The position numbers were made by a program, and so were the translations under genes. Below are positions 49,268 to 60,780 of a stretch of 64,000 bases of DNA, piece after piece. The notes under the pieces were generated by a model. The model searched no databases. It had not been told where the DNA came from and saw only the letters and a list, made by a program, of their open reading frames with translations. Source of the stretch: Ascoidea rubescens DSM 1968. Its lineage: Eukaryota; Ascomycota; Saccharomycetes; Ascoideales; Ascoideaceae. Position 1 is the first letter of the stretch. Each line of letters begins with the position of its first letter. The stretch is from the NCBI RefSeq assembly GCF_001661345.1, contig NW_017962920.1:667524-731523 (forward strand). The letters run 5' to 3'.

Positions 49268-52084
49268 ATGGCGTTTTTATCTGTTTACCCACGATCTCTT
49301 TCCAACAACGATCTTCTTGAGGGTGAGCTCTCATTCATCAACAGCATCCATGCTCTTCAGAACCTCAATTCCTCCCCTGTCAACAACCACAGCACCACCC
49401 CAAATTTATCCACTCTTGCAAACAGCAGCTATTCAAATTTCAATGACATTTTCAATTTCCCCTTTGCCAACACACCTACCAACTCTCCCTCTTTCAACAG
49501 GAGTCTCCCTTTAAATAATGCAAAAAACACCATCCCTATTCTGGACTTTACCAATCCCAAAGTCACAAATAACCTGAAAGTAAACAAAAACACTTTTGAT
49601 GATCGTACAGAGAATGCTGGCATCAACATGGACAAAAAGCTGGATGCACTGAATTTCAATATGGTCTCCCAATTTGATTCCGATTTACTGGAGTATGAGA
49701 TAAACTACGACCCCAATTCAATTGACTCAACTTATCTTGCAATACATCCTTTCAATCAGTATGCCAATCCTGATAATTTATTGATTCCAACCAACGACAA
49801 TTCAAAGCCAAAATCCTCTAATGACTTGTTTGACGACAACACTAATACCAATTTCCTTGATGAAAGCCTGCTCAACAATACGGTCCTACTAAGGAAAAAT
49901 CTTTCTAATAGTACTATGAATTCTCATAATTTACTGTTACCGAAAACAGTAGCACCATCTGATTCACCCTCAACTTTCAAAAAAAGACATTTACCTTTTT
50001 TGGATTCTTACAATTCTTATAACTCTTGTGATACTAATAACAAATTTGATAGCTATACTGATGATTTTCCCTTTTACAATAACTTTAATAACTTCAATAA
50101 CTTTAATAATTTTAATAGCTTAAATAACCTTAATAGTTTCAATTTTTTCGACGACTTTGATCAGATGAACAATATAAATCACATCAATTATGACATTATC
50201 AATTATGAATCAAATTCCAATTCTAAAACAAATCAATTTAAATTTAATAATTCAAGCAATAAAACAGCATTCAATTCAAAGATCGATAGTTCCCAAAATA
50301 ACCTTCCTAGAATCAATAAACTTAATAACAACGATAGTGATAACAGCGATAACAATAATAACGATGTCACTAATACCAATTATAATGAATCTAGTCCCGT
50401 CGACCATACTATAAATAATCAAATGATAAATTCAAACATTAATTCTCTGCAAAACAACTCGTTGTTCACTTTTAAATCAAACACCTGTTATCCTCAGAAT
50501 CACCCTCAAGTTCCTTCTTCTGATTGTTTTTATTCAACATCAATCGACTATTCCACCTACCATAATTCCTTAAACTCTTACTTTCTTTCTCCAGAAGATT
50601 TAATTCTTGAAGATGACGAAGATGACGAAGACGATGAAGACAATGATGATGAGGATGAAGATCCTGAAAATCTAGATTATCAGTGTCACAATGCGGAACC
50701 TCAAATGTCCTTCAATTCCGAGTTGGGTTTTAATGTCATTCCTGCTCAAGAATTGGAACCTGACTTTAATATTTCTTTTGATTCAACTTTTCCTAAAGAT
50801 TATCAAGAATGTAATTTCAATGACGATTCTTTAAATAGCCTTCAAAATCCTTCAAATGACACTACCCAACTTGATCATCAGAGTATCCAGTTGCCAAAAC
50901 TTCCTGAAATATCATCATCACCCAAAGACTTTTATCAATCTAATCGTTCTATAACTAATTCCAGTCTCTCTATTGAACAATTCAGCTCTCCACCTCATCC
51001 GAATCCTCCATCAATCATATTTTCTAAATCGAATTCTGACTACCCCCTTAATGCTAATTTACAAAACAACGTGAACGCTGAGAAAACCAATATCTTGGAT
51101 GACAAATCACTTTACGATTATCAGAATCCTACTAAACAGCTGAAAATTCCACAAGTTAATCATAGGAACATTCCTTTTTTATCAAGTGGCTCTGAATTAA
51201 ACAATAATAACAATAATAACAATGATACCACTTCTACCAATTTCAACTTTGATGATGATTGCTACGACATCATGGACGTAGACATGATTCCTGATTTTGG
51301 TCAATCGCACACGTCTAAACTAGACAAATCAAAACCAAACTCCAATTTGTATTCTTCGAGTAACTTCAAACTGATTAAAAAGGCTGTTGCCACTAATTTT
51401 ATTACTGCAATATCAAATCAACAATGTTTGGGTAAAGATTCTCCCTCATGCAATTCTTTTTTGTCCAATGACACAAATCATCATGGTAAATTAAATAATT
51501 ACTTTCTGCCGAATGACATTGGTGAAAATAGCAGTCATTCACCACAAGAGAATAAAAAAATTTTGAAATTTGTGAATATCAATTCAAGCTCTATTGTCAT
51601 TCTGCCATTCAAAAACCAAAAACATAAATCTCAGGGTGCTCTTTCTACATTGAAATCAGTTCCTTTGAAGGGCGGCATAGATAACGAGGATAAGAACGAC
51701 ACTACTGTCTTCGGTTCCAAAAATGTTATTACTTCAGATCATCAGTGCCGTTTGCTTAATCCTGCTACAGGAGCTCAATGCTTGAAACGCTTTTCAAGAC
51801 CTTATGACTTAATAAGACATCAAGAAACAATTCACGCTGAAAGAAAAAAAATATTCAAATGTATAATTTGTGAAAAAAACTACAAGCAAAGCCTTCGTAA
51901 TAATTTTGATCAACATGTTGAAGCTGCTTCGGAAAACAATTATTTACCGAAAAAAGTTCACCAACCAAAAACTTTCAGCCGTGGTGATGCATTAAGCAGG
52001 CACATAAGAGTGAAACATGGATTGGTTGGCGGTTCTGCTGCAGAAGCTTTAAAATTCGCCAAAGATCACGTTGAGTACATATAG
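49268..52084 (+). CDS. RPN4: Rpn4, proteasome-gene transcription factor
   Basis: I start at 49268 (938 residues, MAFLSVYPRSL). Earlier in-frame ATGs at 49145 and 49196 lie before or directly after the TATA box. Most of the protein is Asn/Ser-rich and disordered, with an acidic activation-type block at about 448-468. The C-terminus holds the Rpn4 zinc region: C827, C838, FSRPYDLIRHQETIH with H851 and H856, then C865, C868, TFSRGDALSRHIRVKH with H912 and H917, and a tail like yeast (KFAKDHVEYI). Rpn4 binds GGTGGCAAA boxes, induces proteasome genes and is itself a short-lived proteasome substrate. The second finger carries about 22 extra residues between its Cys and His pairs. Confidence 0.94.
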   Translation: MAFLSVYPRSLSNNDLLEGELSFINSIHALQNLNSSPVNNHSTTPNLSTLANSSYSNFNDIFNFPFANTPTNSPSFNRSLPLNNAKNTIPILDFTNPKVTNNLKVNKNTFDDRTENAGINMDKKLDALNFNMVSQFDSDLLEYEINYDPNSIDSTYLAIHPFNQYANPDNLLIPTNDNSKPKSSNDLFDDNTNTNFLDESLLNNTVLLRKNLSNSTMNSHNLLLPKTVAPSDSPSTFKKRHLPFLDSYNSYNSCDTNNKFDSYTDDFPFYNNFNNFNNFNNFNSLNNLNSFNFFDDFDQMNNINHINYDIINYESNSNSKTNQFKFNNSSNKTAFNSKIDSSQNNLPRINKLNNNDSDNSDNNNNDVTNTNYNESSPVDHTINNQMINSNINSLQNNSLFTFKSNTCYPQNHPQVPSSDCFYSTSIDYSTYHNSLNSYFLSPEDLILEDDEDDEDDEDNDDEDEDPENLDYQCHNAEPQMSFNSELGFNVIPAQELEPDFNISFDSTFPKDYQECNFNDDSLNSLQNPSNDTTQLDHQSIQLPKLPEISSSPKDFYQSNRSITNSSLSIEQFSSPPHPNPPSIIFSKSNSDYPLNANLQNNVNAEKTNILDDKSLYDYQNPTKQLKIPQVNHRNIPFLSSGSELNNNNNNNNDTTSTNFNFDDDCYDIMDVDMIPDFGQSHTSKLDKSKPNSNLYSSSNFKLIKKAVATNFITAISNQQCLGKDSPSCNSFLSNDTNHHGKLNNYFLPNDIGENSSHSPQENKKILKFVNINSSSIVILPFKNQKHKSQGALSTLKSVPLKGGIDNEDKNDTTVFGSKNVITSDHQCRLLNPATGAQCLKRFSRPYDLIRHQETIHAERKKIFKCIICEKNYKQSLRNNFDQHVEAASENNYLPKKVHQPKTFSRGDALSRHIRVKHGLVGGSAAEALKFAKDHVEYI

Positions 52085-52204
52085 TTATTCGTGTTTCAAT
52101 AAAGTTCATCAATGACTGAATTATTGTTTGAGTGAAAACTAGATGGAAATTCTCGAAATCCTGCAATCACCAAATATGTTGTAGCGAATCGATGAAGATC
52201 TATT
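52085..52204. other. RPN4 3' flank up to the first LTR unit
   Basis: A+T-rich. It includes a 17-bp sequence (52174-52190) that recurs exactly inside the LTR unit at 52330-52346. Confidence 0.6.
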
Positions 52205-52751
52205 GTTGTGAGCCACCCGGATGTGTACAATCAGTCCCTCGGTGTCTGTCACCGGTCTTCTCACGTGATGCTGTGAGAAATAACCCAAAGATGTAGGGAA
52301 TGCATGATAATATATTAAGGGGAAAATGTATATGTTGTAGCGAATCCAAGATTTGTATAAAGGTGAAGAAGTATATAAGAATGAAAAACGTAGAAAAGAC
52401 CGCCAGCCCCTTTTATAGGGAACCAAGTTACATCATAGAGCGTCGCTGGCGCAAACCGGTGACAGACACCAAGAGACCAAATGTAGACATCCGGGAGGTT
52501 CGCAACAGCCCTCATTGACCCAGTAACCAGTTCTCAGACAGTCGGGTCAACTTAGTCAAAAATTTTAGACAAACTGCAAATGACTGTTCGCATTGCGCGA
52601 GCGGTTACTAAGAGTGAGTGTGAAACATAGTATCCAGAGAATCGCTGACGCACGCAGTGGAGTCAGTTTGAATTCCAACCACTGCCTGCTAAAACGAAAA
52701 ATCTAGGGTGACACAAAAGGGTGTGTTTGAATTGGTGGCATGCGCGTGGCA
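52205..52751 (-). mobile_element. LTR unit A, Ty1/copia type (fossil)
   Basis: About 550 bp that recurs, diverged, at 60781-61316 and in part at 61345-61755, all in the same orientation. Read on the minus strand it begins with TG (from 52751) and ends near CA (52207). It flanks, on its internal side, minus-strand copia coding remains, so it fits a 3' LTR. It contains a 50-bp inverted-repeat pair and a tRNA-like stretch, each described as findings. The boundaries are by eye from alignment of the copies. Confidence 0.7.
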
Positions 52752-55700
52752 GTAAGAAAAATTATCCAGAGTGTCACAACAGTGTAAAGACAAGTATTAT
52801 TGCCTGGTGCGGCAAAGACTATACCCGGTCACCTCTATAGTTTGGTTGTGCCGAACCAGATAATTTTCTGAACCACTGCGCAGGTTATAATCGCTGGCCT
52901 CAATGTCAGATCAAAAGCTAATCAATAATAGACAAACGCAAAGCTCAACTAGCAATCAGATCGTAAGCAACGGCCATTGATCACGTACAAAATGTTGATT
53001 GTTTAAAAAATGGACGCAAAAGCGCAAGAGAGTCGAAATAGACATTCCACCGTCCTAAATCCAATTTAACAACGGTAAATGCGAAGAATGTGTAACAGCA
53101 TTGTTGAGTAACAACAGACGGATAAATCATGAAAAGACAATGTCATAGCAGAAGCACGAAGTGGTCAGCAAATTTGATACGCACTGATCAGCAAGAGCAT
53201 CACTATTGGCAATTGTGTTAATGAAGCCAGGTATGGCTAAATTTAAGATCTGCAGCTCTTATCTTTTTGTCAACATATCAGTTTCATTTCATTATTTATC
53301 ATTCGCTGCAAAAGTAAATGCAACAATGCACAGCTCGTCCATAAAAGGGTACTTGATTATACTTGGTTTGGCGTTGTTTGACAGGTGTATGAGCTGCAGC
53401 ATTGCGAGCAGCATTGTACTCACCTTGAACCAGTTGGTTCATGTTGATTTGTAGCAATTATTTTGACGATCTTCGTTAAGATCAAGCCTTTTTTCACTGA
53501 CTAAATGTCTTAAATCCACGGTGTCATAAGTGATAAATTAGTCACTATCATTTGAGGGTTTCTGATTACGATCAGTGGTCTTTGATTAATGCGAAACATA
53601 TTCTCACCTACTGGAATGTGCTTGCCAAGATTTGCATTTACATTTATGTAAAATACCAACAACACAAATGATGAAAGCTTATTGCAGTGAGCAAAACGTG
53701 GTGCTGTGCTTAGTGCATCAACACTCTTACAGAACAATTGAACCTGTCGTCGTTGGTGCTCCAAGTATCAACTGGGGTTCAAATCAGCAAAACCAACATA
53801 TTTAGTACATCCCGTTTGCTGCAGGCACGAGTGATGCCACGTGTGGAAGGTGAGTTGAAGACTGTTCAGCATCAACCGCTAAACCATCACTTATATAAGG
53901 CATTTTCAGTCGTCTAATGATTATTGAAGCTCGCTGCAATTGATCATTATTGATTTGGATTAGTGGAGCCACATTTCGGAGGTAAGCCTCGATAGTCAGC
54001 AAAATATCGGTTTTACTTTGGGCAACTTTAATCAAAGATCTCAAAGACAAAGCACTCAACGATCTAACCTTTTGACCAGCAATGCAAGATATTCATCCGG
54101 CTTGAAACTTGTATCAGATGATCTGCACCTGTACGATGATGCAGTTATTATTGGAGTATGCAATGGCGTTTCGTTTTCAAACATCAAAGCACACATTGCC
54201 CAGCTGAGGCTCCTTGAAACCCACTGGCTTGGAGAGCTGTCATGTATTATTTTGAACCAACAAGGAAGATATTGATTAAATCCATATCTTCATTTGTGCA
54301 GCATTGATTCTTTCGGAGGATACTCAGCAGTGAAATCCCCATGAGGTGTTTTCATCTTTTTTATTGTGATTATAATTTTAAGAGAATGCAGTTGTCAAAG
54401 CCACTTCAGGAGCCTTTAATAAACTCATTGCTGAAGCAGCAAAAGGGTTTCTAGCAGTTTCATGTTCTCTAATGGTATTAAATTCTTCAGTATAGTCAAT
54501 TTCTTTAACCTGCGCAAGCCGCTCAGAGACATGTCAAGCTTTAGCAGTATTTTAATTTGGTTCCGACGCTATTGGAAGCACCAAAAGGCAGCCTACGGGG
54601 TTCTCATTAGAGAGAGTCAACTATCGAATAGATTATGCAATTATCCGTTGATTGAAACCTTCATTGACATTGCACTTTGCAGATACAGTAAGCACCATGT
54701 GCATCATCTGTAGTTGCGGCGTAGAAGCCGCAGCCAGATATATCTGAGTAAGATTGTGTCAAGTTGGATTTGTTTAATCGTTGGTATAGCATTCAAGCAC
54801 TTTGGGAGTGCCATCAAGATCGTCATGACTATCTTTTTTGTTTCCAGAGCGTTGGTCTTTATTTGATGGAGCCCCGCTGTTTTCATTAGCGGCCTGATCA
54901 CCATCATCAGTGGATGCAAGCAATAGATTTTAATGCGGTGTATTGTTAACGGAATTATCCATTGTTTCATCATTTGAGCGGATGTCAGTATAATGATGTT
55001 GTTTATTGGAGTCATCATTTGAAGGTTTTTCTGAAGGAATCGCAGTGTTTTTACATTTGTCATTCATTGCAGTGCACTGATTGTCTTTTGTGGCTCCACC
55101 AGCGGCAGGTGTAATTTTATCAACAATAACAAATGTTTGCCTCAAAGCGGCAAATGATGAACTTTCCAACAACAGGGAGCTTTCATCAACAAAAGAAGAA
55201 AATCTGAGAACATCACAGCTATTGCTAGATTTGTACACCCTAATGGCATTTCAATTCGTGTCGCGGACCGCAACAGGGCAGGGGACCCTTGGCTCACTGA
55301 GCATATGTTTCCCGTTTTGCTCGGGGATGATGGCACACGCAAGACATCGATTCTGCTTCAACTAAGCAGCAGTCACTTTCTTGCACTAAATCAGTGAGGG
55401 AGTGTAGTTGGGGAACTTCCCTGTATTGCGTAATTCACATTCATCAGTAGCAGCGCAAACATTACAAGATCATTGCACAAATGATCAGCAGCATTAAGTT
55501 CAATTGACATTCTCATAGCGTTAGTGACCCTTGATTTTTGGCAACATTCAGCAATCCCATTTTGATGAAAATGATTTGACGCTGACCTTCGAAGCTTCAG
55601 TTTCTCAGATCGACAAATGTCTCTTGAACTGTTTGGAGGCAAGCTGGTCATCAGATCGTGGAGTGTAAACATTCATTTGCAACAGTGGTTGTGTAGACTT

Positions 55701-56540
55701 AAGATATTATTCACACCTGCCACCAGCTGATGATGGTGCAGTAATTGCCGCAAGAACCACATTTCTTGACAATTCTTTTTTATTGGTAAAGAAGACGAAT
55801 CTTCATCAGCATCAGTAGCTGCCAGGTGGTTAACAATATGAGCAGCATGAAGAACAAGGACAGCAGTGCCCTACTTTGCGGACGACATATAAGTCATTGT
55901 TCTCCTTATTTGTTTGTGACACAACAGGCATTTTGAACTTTCAGCTGCAGAGTCGCTATACATTTTTCAATTATTTTTTGAAGCAGATGTACCTTCATGT
56001 GGTCCTCGCTCATGCCACTTTGACGTATTAGACGGAGCAGCTTATGGGCCGATCGTTCATTCATATGAAATTAACACTGCTGATTTTGCAGCCAATGAAT
56101 TATTTCAATAGACTCAGCAGGTATCAATGAAGCATAGATCTCTGTTATGTAGCAGCTGAAATGGGAATGAAATTTGCTCTATCGGGAGCATCAGGAATGT
56201 GTTTCCATTGATTGCTATTGCCACCCATCACAGTACCAATTTCTTTGACTTGAACGACAGTGACACGATAACTAACAATATGACGTCTCTGATGTTTTAA
56301 GACGCTGATCCAATGAAGGGTAGCACAAATGTAGTGCAACGGACTGGAGTCAAAATCGAGCCATCTGGAATTTATCATTAGCATGCTAGCTACTGTAAAC
56401 AGCCAAAGAAGGAGCAATTGATGAGTTTGGGGGGCAAGCAGAGCACACTCAGCAGCCGATTCAGCGGCAGCAACAGTTGAACCAGCTGAACCTGGCCGTC
56501 GTGCAAGGGACTCGCCAGCCAAATTTCATTTGATGTGACA
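52752..56540 (-). mobile_element. Ty1/copia element remains, minus strand (fossil)
   Basis: Recognisable parts in order from 56.5 down to 53.8 kb: the gag-protease linker and aspartic protease region (56.15-56.52), the C-terminal integrase part (55.4-55.65, around HQNGIAE), and the start of the reverse transcriptase (about 54.4-54.5). Integrase before reverse transcriptase puts it in the copia (Pseudoviridae) group. It is broken throughout by dozens of changes, so it is old. Its 5' part appears displaced by an opposite-strand element. No host gene is visible inside. Confidence 0.75.
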
Positions 56541-56599
56541 GCGTTGGCATGTCTTTTTTTTTTGGTTTGGCGTTTTGAATGCCTCTTTTTAACAGAGCC

Positions 56600-59500
56600 T
56601 AACGCCGTTCAACGTGGGCAGCCAGCAATCAGACCATCACCAAGATGATTGGCGGAACCCATTGAATCAGCAAATGAAATTTTGTGAGAGTGTGTGCATT
56701 GTGTATAGGGGCTTTAGCGTCCGAAAAGTTCAATAGTGAAGCAGCATACAACATAGGGCAACTTGATGAACTTTTTAAACTTTGCGAATATTACAATAGA
56801 TCCATTGATGAAGTCCACGGCAATATTCCCAATGTCTAGAAGAGTGATGAAGTTGCCTTACTTTGTATCCTGCTTTGCTATTGGACTCCTCGAAAGCTGA
56901 AGGCAATTTACTCTATTTTCAGATCCTCACCAATTTACATATACCATTGCAATTGATTTGGCAAATCAATTTGGTAATGATGCCTCTGCTGGAAGCCTAG
57001 GGTTTGCACTTCTTACTTCTGTTGGTTGGGATCGATTGAAGATGCCTAAATGAAAAGAGTGAAATGCATTTTCTGGCACAAGAAGAAGCATTTTGATAGC
57101 GGGTGCTTGGCACCACGGCCTGCTCTAGCTGGTTCATCTGTTGCACCCGATGATTCTGCTGCTGTGGCTGCTCATCATGCCCGCAATCGTCATCATCTGG
57201 TGTTTGCGACAATGTTCTATGTGTTGAGCACGCTGATGATGCGCTTGAAACGATTCTCTTGCGATTCTGAAGTTTAGCAAGGCCCTTCGTGTGTAGGTGA
57301 ACTGATCAGCGCCTTCACTTCCAATCTATGTCAGGTTGCTGGTATTGGTGACACCATCGTAGTTGTCAATGCAGTTGCTACAAAGATGCTTCGGTGTGGG
57401 GGGATCATAAGAAATTGGTTTTCATGCTCCCCATGGTGCAAATTTTATTTTCGATTCATCTGCATCAACTAAAACGGCGTACTTTTCATTGAAAGAAGAT
57501 TGCAGAAATTTGAATGATGCGATTGCTTGTAACAGAAGCCGCTTCGAGAATGTTCTATTTTGTCGTTGTTCCATGTGCTGTTACTAGAATTAGTTTGAAT
57601 CTGCATGAGCGAATAGGTGGTGTAGGTAAAGCTGTTGCATATAAAATAGCCAAAATGTATGGCATTTCTGCTGCAAGTGGTTCAAAATGTGGCTGTCGGC
57701 TGAAAGGAAATGCGACCACAATGATTAGTAAGTAGTCCGCCCCACATACCCCGCTGCTTCTGGTCTTCTTAGCGATGAATTTTCAGGGCCATTGACAGTT
57801 GTTGCCTTTGATGAAAGATGTTATGTTTTTAGCTTTGTTGATTTTATTTCAAAAAATGTAGTTGTGGATGCAATTGGTACACGAACATGTGCTGTTTTGT
57901 GGCTGGTATATAATATCATATTTATTTAACCACTATAGGTTAAATCATTTTTAAAGTTGAATCTAATAACGAGCTTCCATCCAGCAGTTTGAAGCTTTTG
58001 GCCAATCTGACAAAATCAATTATGAGAAGTCAGTTCGTTATGACTCTCATGAAAATGGTGTCCGTGAACGTTCGCAAGAAACAGTCGTGGCAATTGCTAT
58101 GACAACGATAATTTAGGAGTGTCTTCCTGATTGTTTGTGGATGGACGCGGTAGTGTGTGCAGCGCCGCTGATGAGTATGATTCTCATCAATCAAGGAAAT
58201 CGGTTAACAACTCTTTCTGAACTATTTAGTGGAAAAACTGCTAGTGCTGTTGTGTTCAAGGATTATGGATTTGCTGCTTATTGCTAGATGCTTAACCAAA
58301 GCCGGCAATCTATTTTTGGTGATTCAAGTGTGCGTTGAGCTTTTCAGGGGTACGACACAAGTAGAAAGGCTTTCAGAGTCTAGAATTCTCACAACTGCTG
58401 TGTTGTTCTCAGTTCTTGTTGTTGTTTTGATGAATCAATATTTACTATTGATGATTCATCATTTGCTGGATTTGAAAGAGCAATTCCACTTGGATTTTGA
58501 GTTTTATCTATCGGTGCTGGTGCTCTTCCTATTGCTGGTGGTGTTTTGGAAGATAGTGGTTGGATGGCTGTGAGTGTCAATGTTAACGCAACGGCATTTG
58601 CTTCAGCAAATACATCAAAAGAAGACTCTAATAACAATGATGAGTAGATTGACATCGGCTTAATTCACGAGAAGGAGGATGCTGTTGCTGACAATGAATG
58701 GTTGGTTGATTTCTCTGTGGAGAATGATCTGTTTGGCTGGCGTTCAGTGATTACAATAAAATCAGCACCGAAAAGTGATATTGCCAGTTGCTGATTAGTT
58801 GCTCAGGAGTCTACGCTGCCGGAATGTACTTAATATAGTGAATCATTTTGCGCGGTAATTAGGTTTTAATGTGTTGGAGTCGCTCTTGCTGTTGCAGCAT
58901 CAAAGTGATTCAATGCTCATCAAATGGATGTGACAACTGCACGTTTTTATGGAGTTATCAACTGTGAAATTTAGATGAAACCATCTCTTGGATTTGTGAT
59001 AGCTGTGTATCCTCTAAGAGTTTGGAAGTTGCTCAAATCAATTTATGCAGTCAAATGATGTCTTATTTGGTTGTACAAGATGATGCTTAATGCTCTCAAA
59101 TCTCTTCGGTTTCAATGACCATCACCTGACCATGGCGTGTTTCATGCTTCAAAATGCAAACACCACTGCATGGTTCGATTATTTGCCGATGATGTCAATT
59201 CTACCGCATCATCAGAACCAATGGTGAAGCAGGTTTGATCATATCACATTGTTTTGGTTAACGTGCAAGATCTTGGACTAATGTTGGCTTGTTTCTTTGA
59301 AGTTGATGTTGGGCGAACTAACGACGGTATTTTGGTATGTGTGGAATCCAATGTCAGAATAGTGGATTAACGATTAAAATTAATAAGTCCCATTTACAGA
59401 CTATACCAATAATTTCTAACCAATTGAAGGAGCTGATTGAAACCTATTGCTTTGAGTTAGTTGCCAAAGAATCATCACTTTCAAGATCAATTATGTTGTT

Positions 59501-60110
59501 GTTGCATTTTGCTTCAAATTGATTGTGGAATTATATTGGTTTTATAGTTGTTACTTAGTCGATCTTTTGGTGGACCATGCAGGATTTATTTGGGGTGTGC
59601 TGAAAAAGTTTATACATATCTAAACGCATCCCTGTTCACTATTCGCTACGATTGTGCTTTCCCTGTTCAGCTGGCTAGAAACGCTGAAAGTGATTGTGCC
59701 GAAAATATTGTTGATGGAGAATCGGTTAGTGGGTTACGCTTTTCATTAATCACAGAACAGTAACTTGAATTTGCAAGAGGCAGTCTTCAGTTTCCTTGTT
59801 GACTCGGGAAGCTGAATAAATGTCTCTCACTGAAGCAGTCGAAAAGGCAGTATTTCTAATGCAGTGTTTCAAAAACATTTCTACATTGATTAATAAACCA
59901 AGTGTTTATTGTGAAAACAATTGCGCTCTCAAGCTGGCTAATAGTTGCATGAAGGGCAGAAACCCTAACCAAATTTCAATGTTGCATCAGTTTATATAAG
60001 GAGAGTGCAATGTAGGATTTACTCCTGAAAAAGTTCTTTCTAAAAATATTGCTGGTGGCATATTGAGTAGGGCTTGAAGCACCGCAGGGTTTAATACCTC
60101 AATAAGTACT
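56600..60110 (+). mobile_element. Second Ty1/copia element remains, plus strand, nested (fossil)
   Basis: Parts in copia order along the plus strand: a gag-like region (about 56.73-57.0), a zinc-knuckle-like stretch (57.06-57.12), the same gag-protease linker as the minus element (57.1-57.28), the integrase core and C-terminal part (57.75-58.23), the reverse transcriptase (58.98-59.35) and the RNase H end (59.88-60.07). No plus-orientated LTRs are visible. It abuts the minus element head to head near 56.55 kb, which suggests insertion into it. Broken by dozens of changes; old, and of the same family judging by the shared linker. Confidence 0.7.
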
Positions 60111-60780
60111 TTCAATGGTTGATTTGATGTTAGTTTTTGTTTTGCTGTTCTCGTGGCTCTTGCCTAATCTGATTATTATTTGTTGGTTTATTTCTTAACG
60201 GCTATGCTAGAGCAGTGTTGCACCATTGCTTGTCTGACTGACGTTATAATATTTCAACATCAGTACAAGTCGATTGTATTATTGGGTCTCATGTTTTTGC
60301 TTTCAAAATGTTGAGGTTCGCATTATCCAGTAGCCAATTGTGGATTTGATCTGGTTATTTTTGATGATATTGTGGTCTTACTTTTCGTTAGCGTTTGAAT
60401 TTATTATCGAGTCCGTGATTGAAGTCTAACCTGCGGTTGCAGAAAATGGCTGTTCACGTACAAATGATCGAACGAACTCGAGTTGTAACGTTCTTGACGC
60501 ACATGAGAAATGAACTTGCCATCCCTCCTTGTTTGAAGGGTTGGAAGAACCTTTCTTGTGCAGCGCTCATGGCAGAATTCTAAATCCACCCATTTTTCTC
60601 ACCCCAAAGTGCTTTCACTCTGATGGCCGTGGTTAGCATTTCAATCCAATCGATTGTGGCCGTCAGCGGATCCCTGAAGATCATGGCTTGCTCTTGGCTC
60701 AAGTGCGGGACTGCAGGCTCTAAGAAATGTCTTACTATTCTGATCTCAATGTCTGAGGTCCGGTTATTAGGATAGGGGGT
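60111..60780 (-). mobile_element. Element-derived sequence, probable leader/gag start of the minus element
   Basis: Between the end of the plus element and LTR unit B, with modest open stretches on the minus strand (60.40-60.78) just inside the LTR, where a gag start would lie. The gag assignment rests on position only. Confidence 0.35.

Noticed and set aside
53206-53454. Open frames scattered through 53-64 kb as host genes
   Set aside because: Those with any resemblance match copia parts; the rest are short and lie within element remains.
56997-57212. Minus frame over the zinc-knuckle region of the plus copia element
   Set aside because: The plus strand there shows the knuckle-like spacing and the linker, so the minus frame is a shadow.
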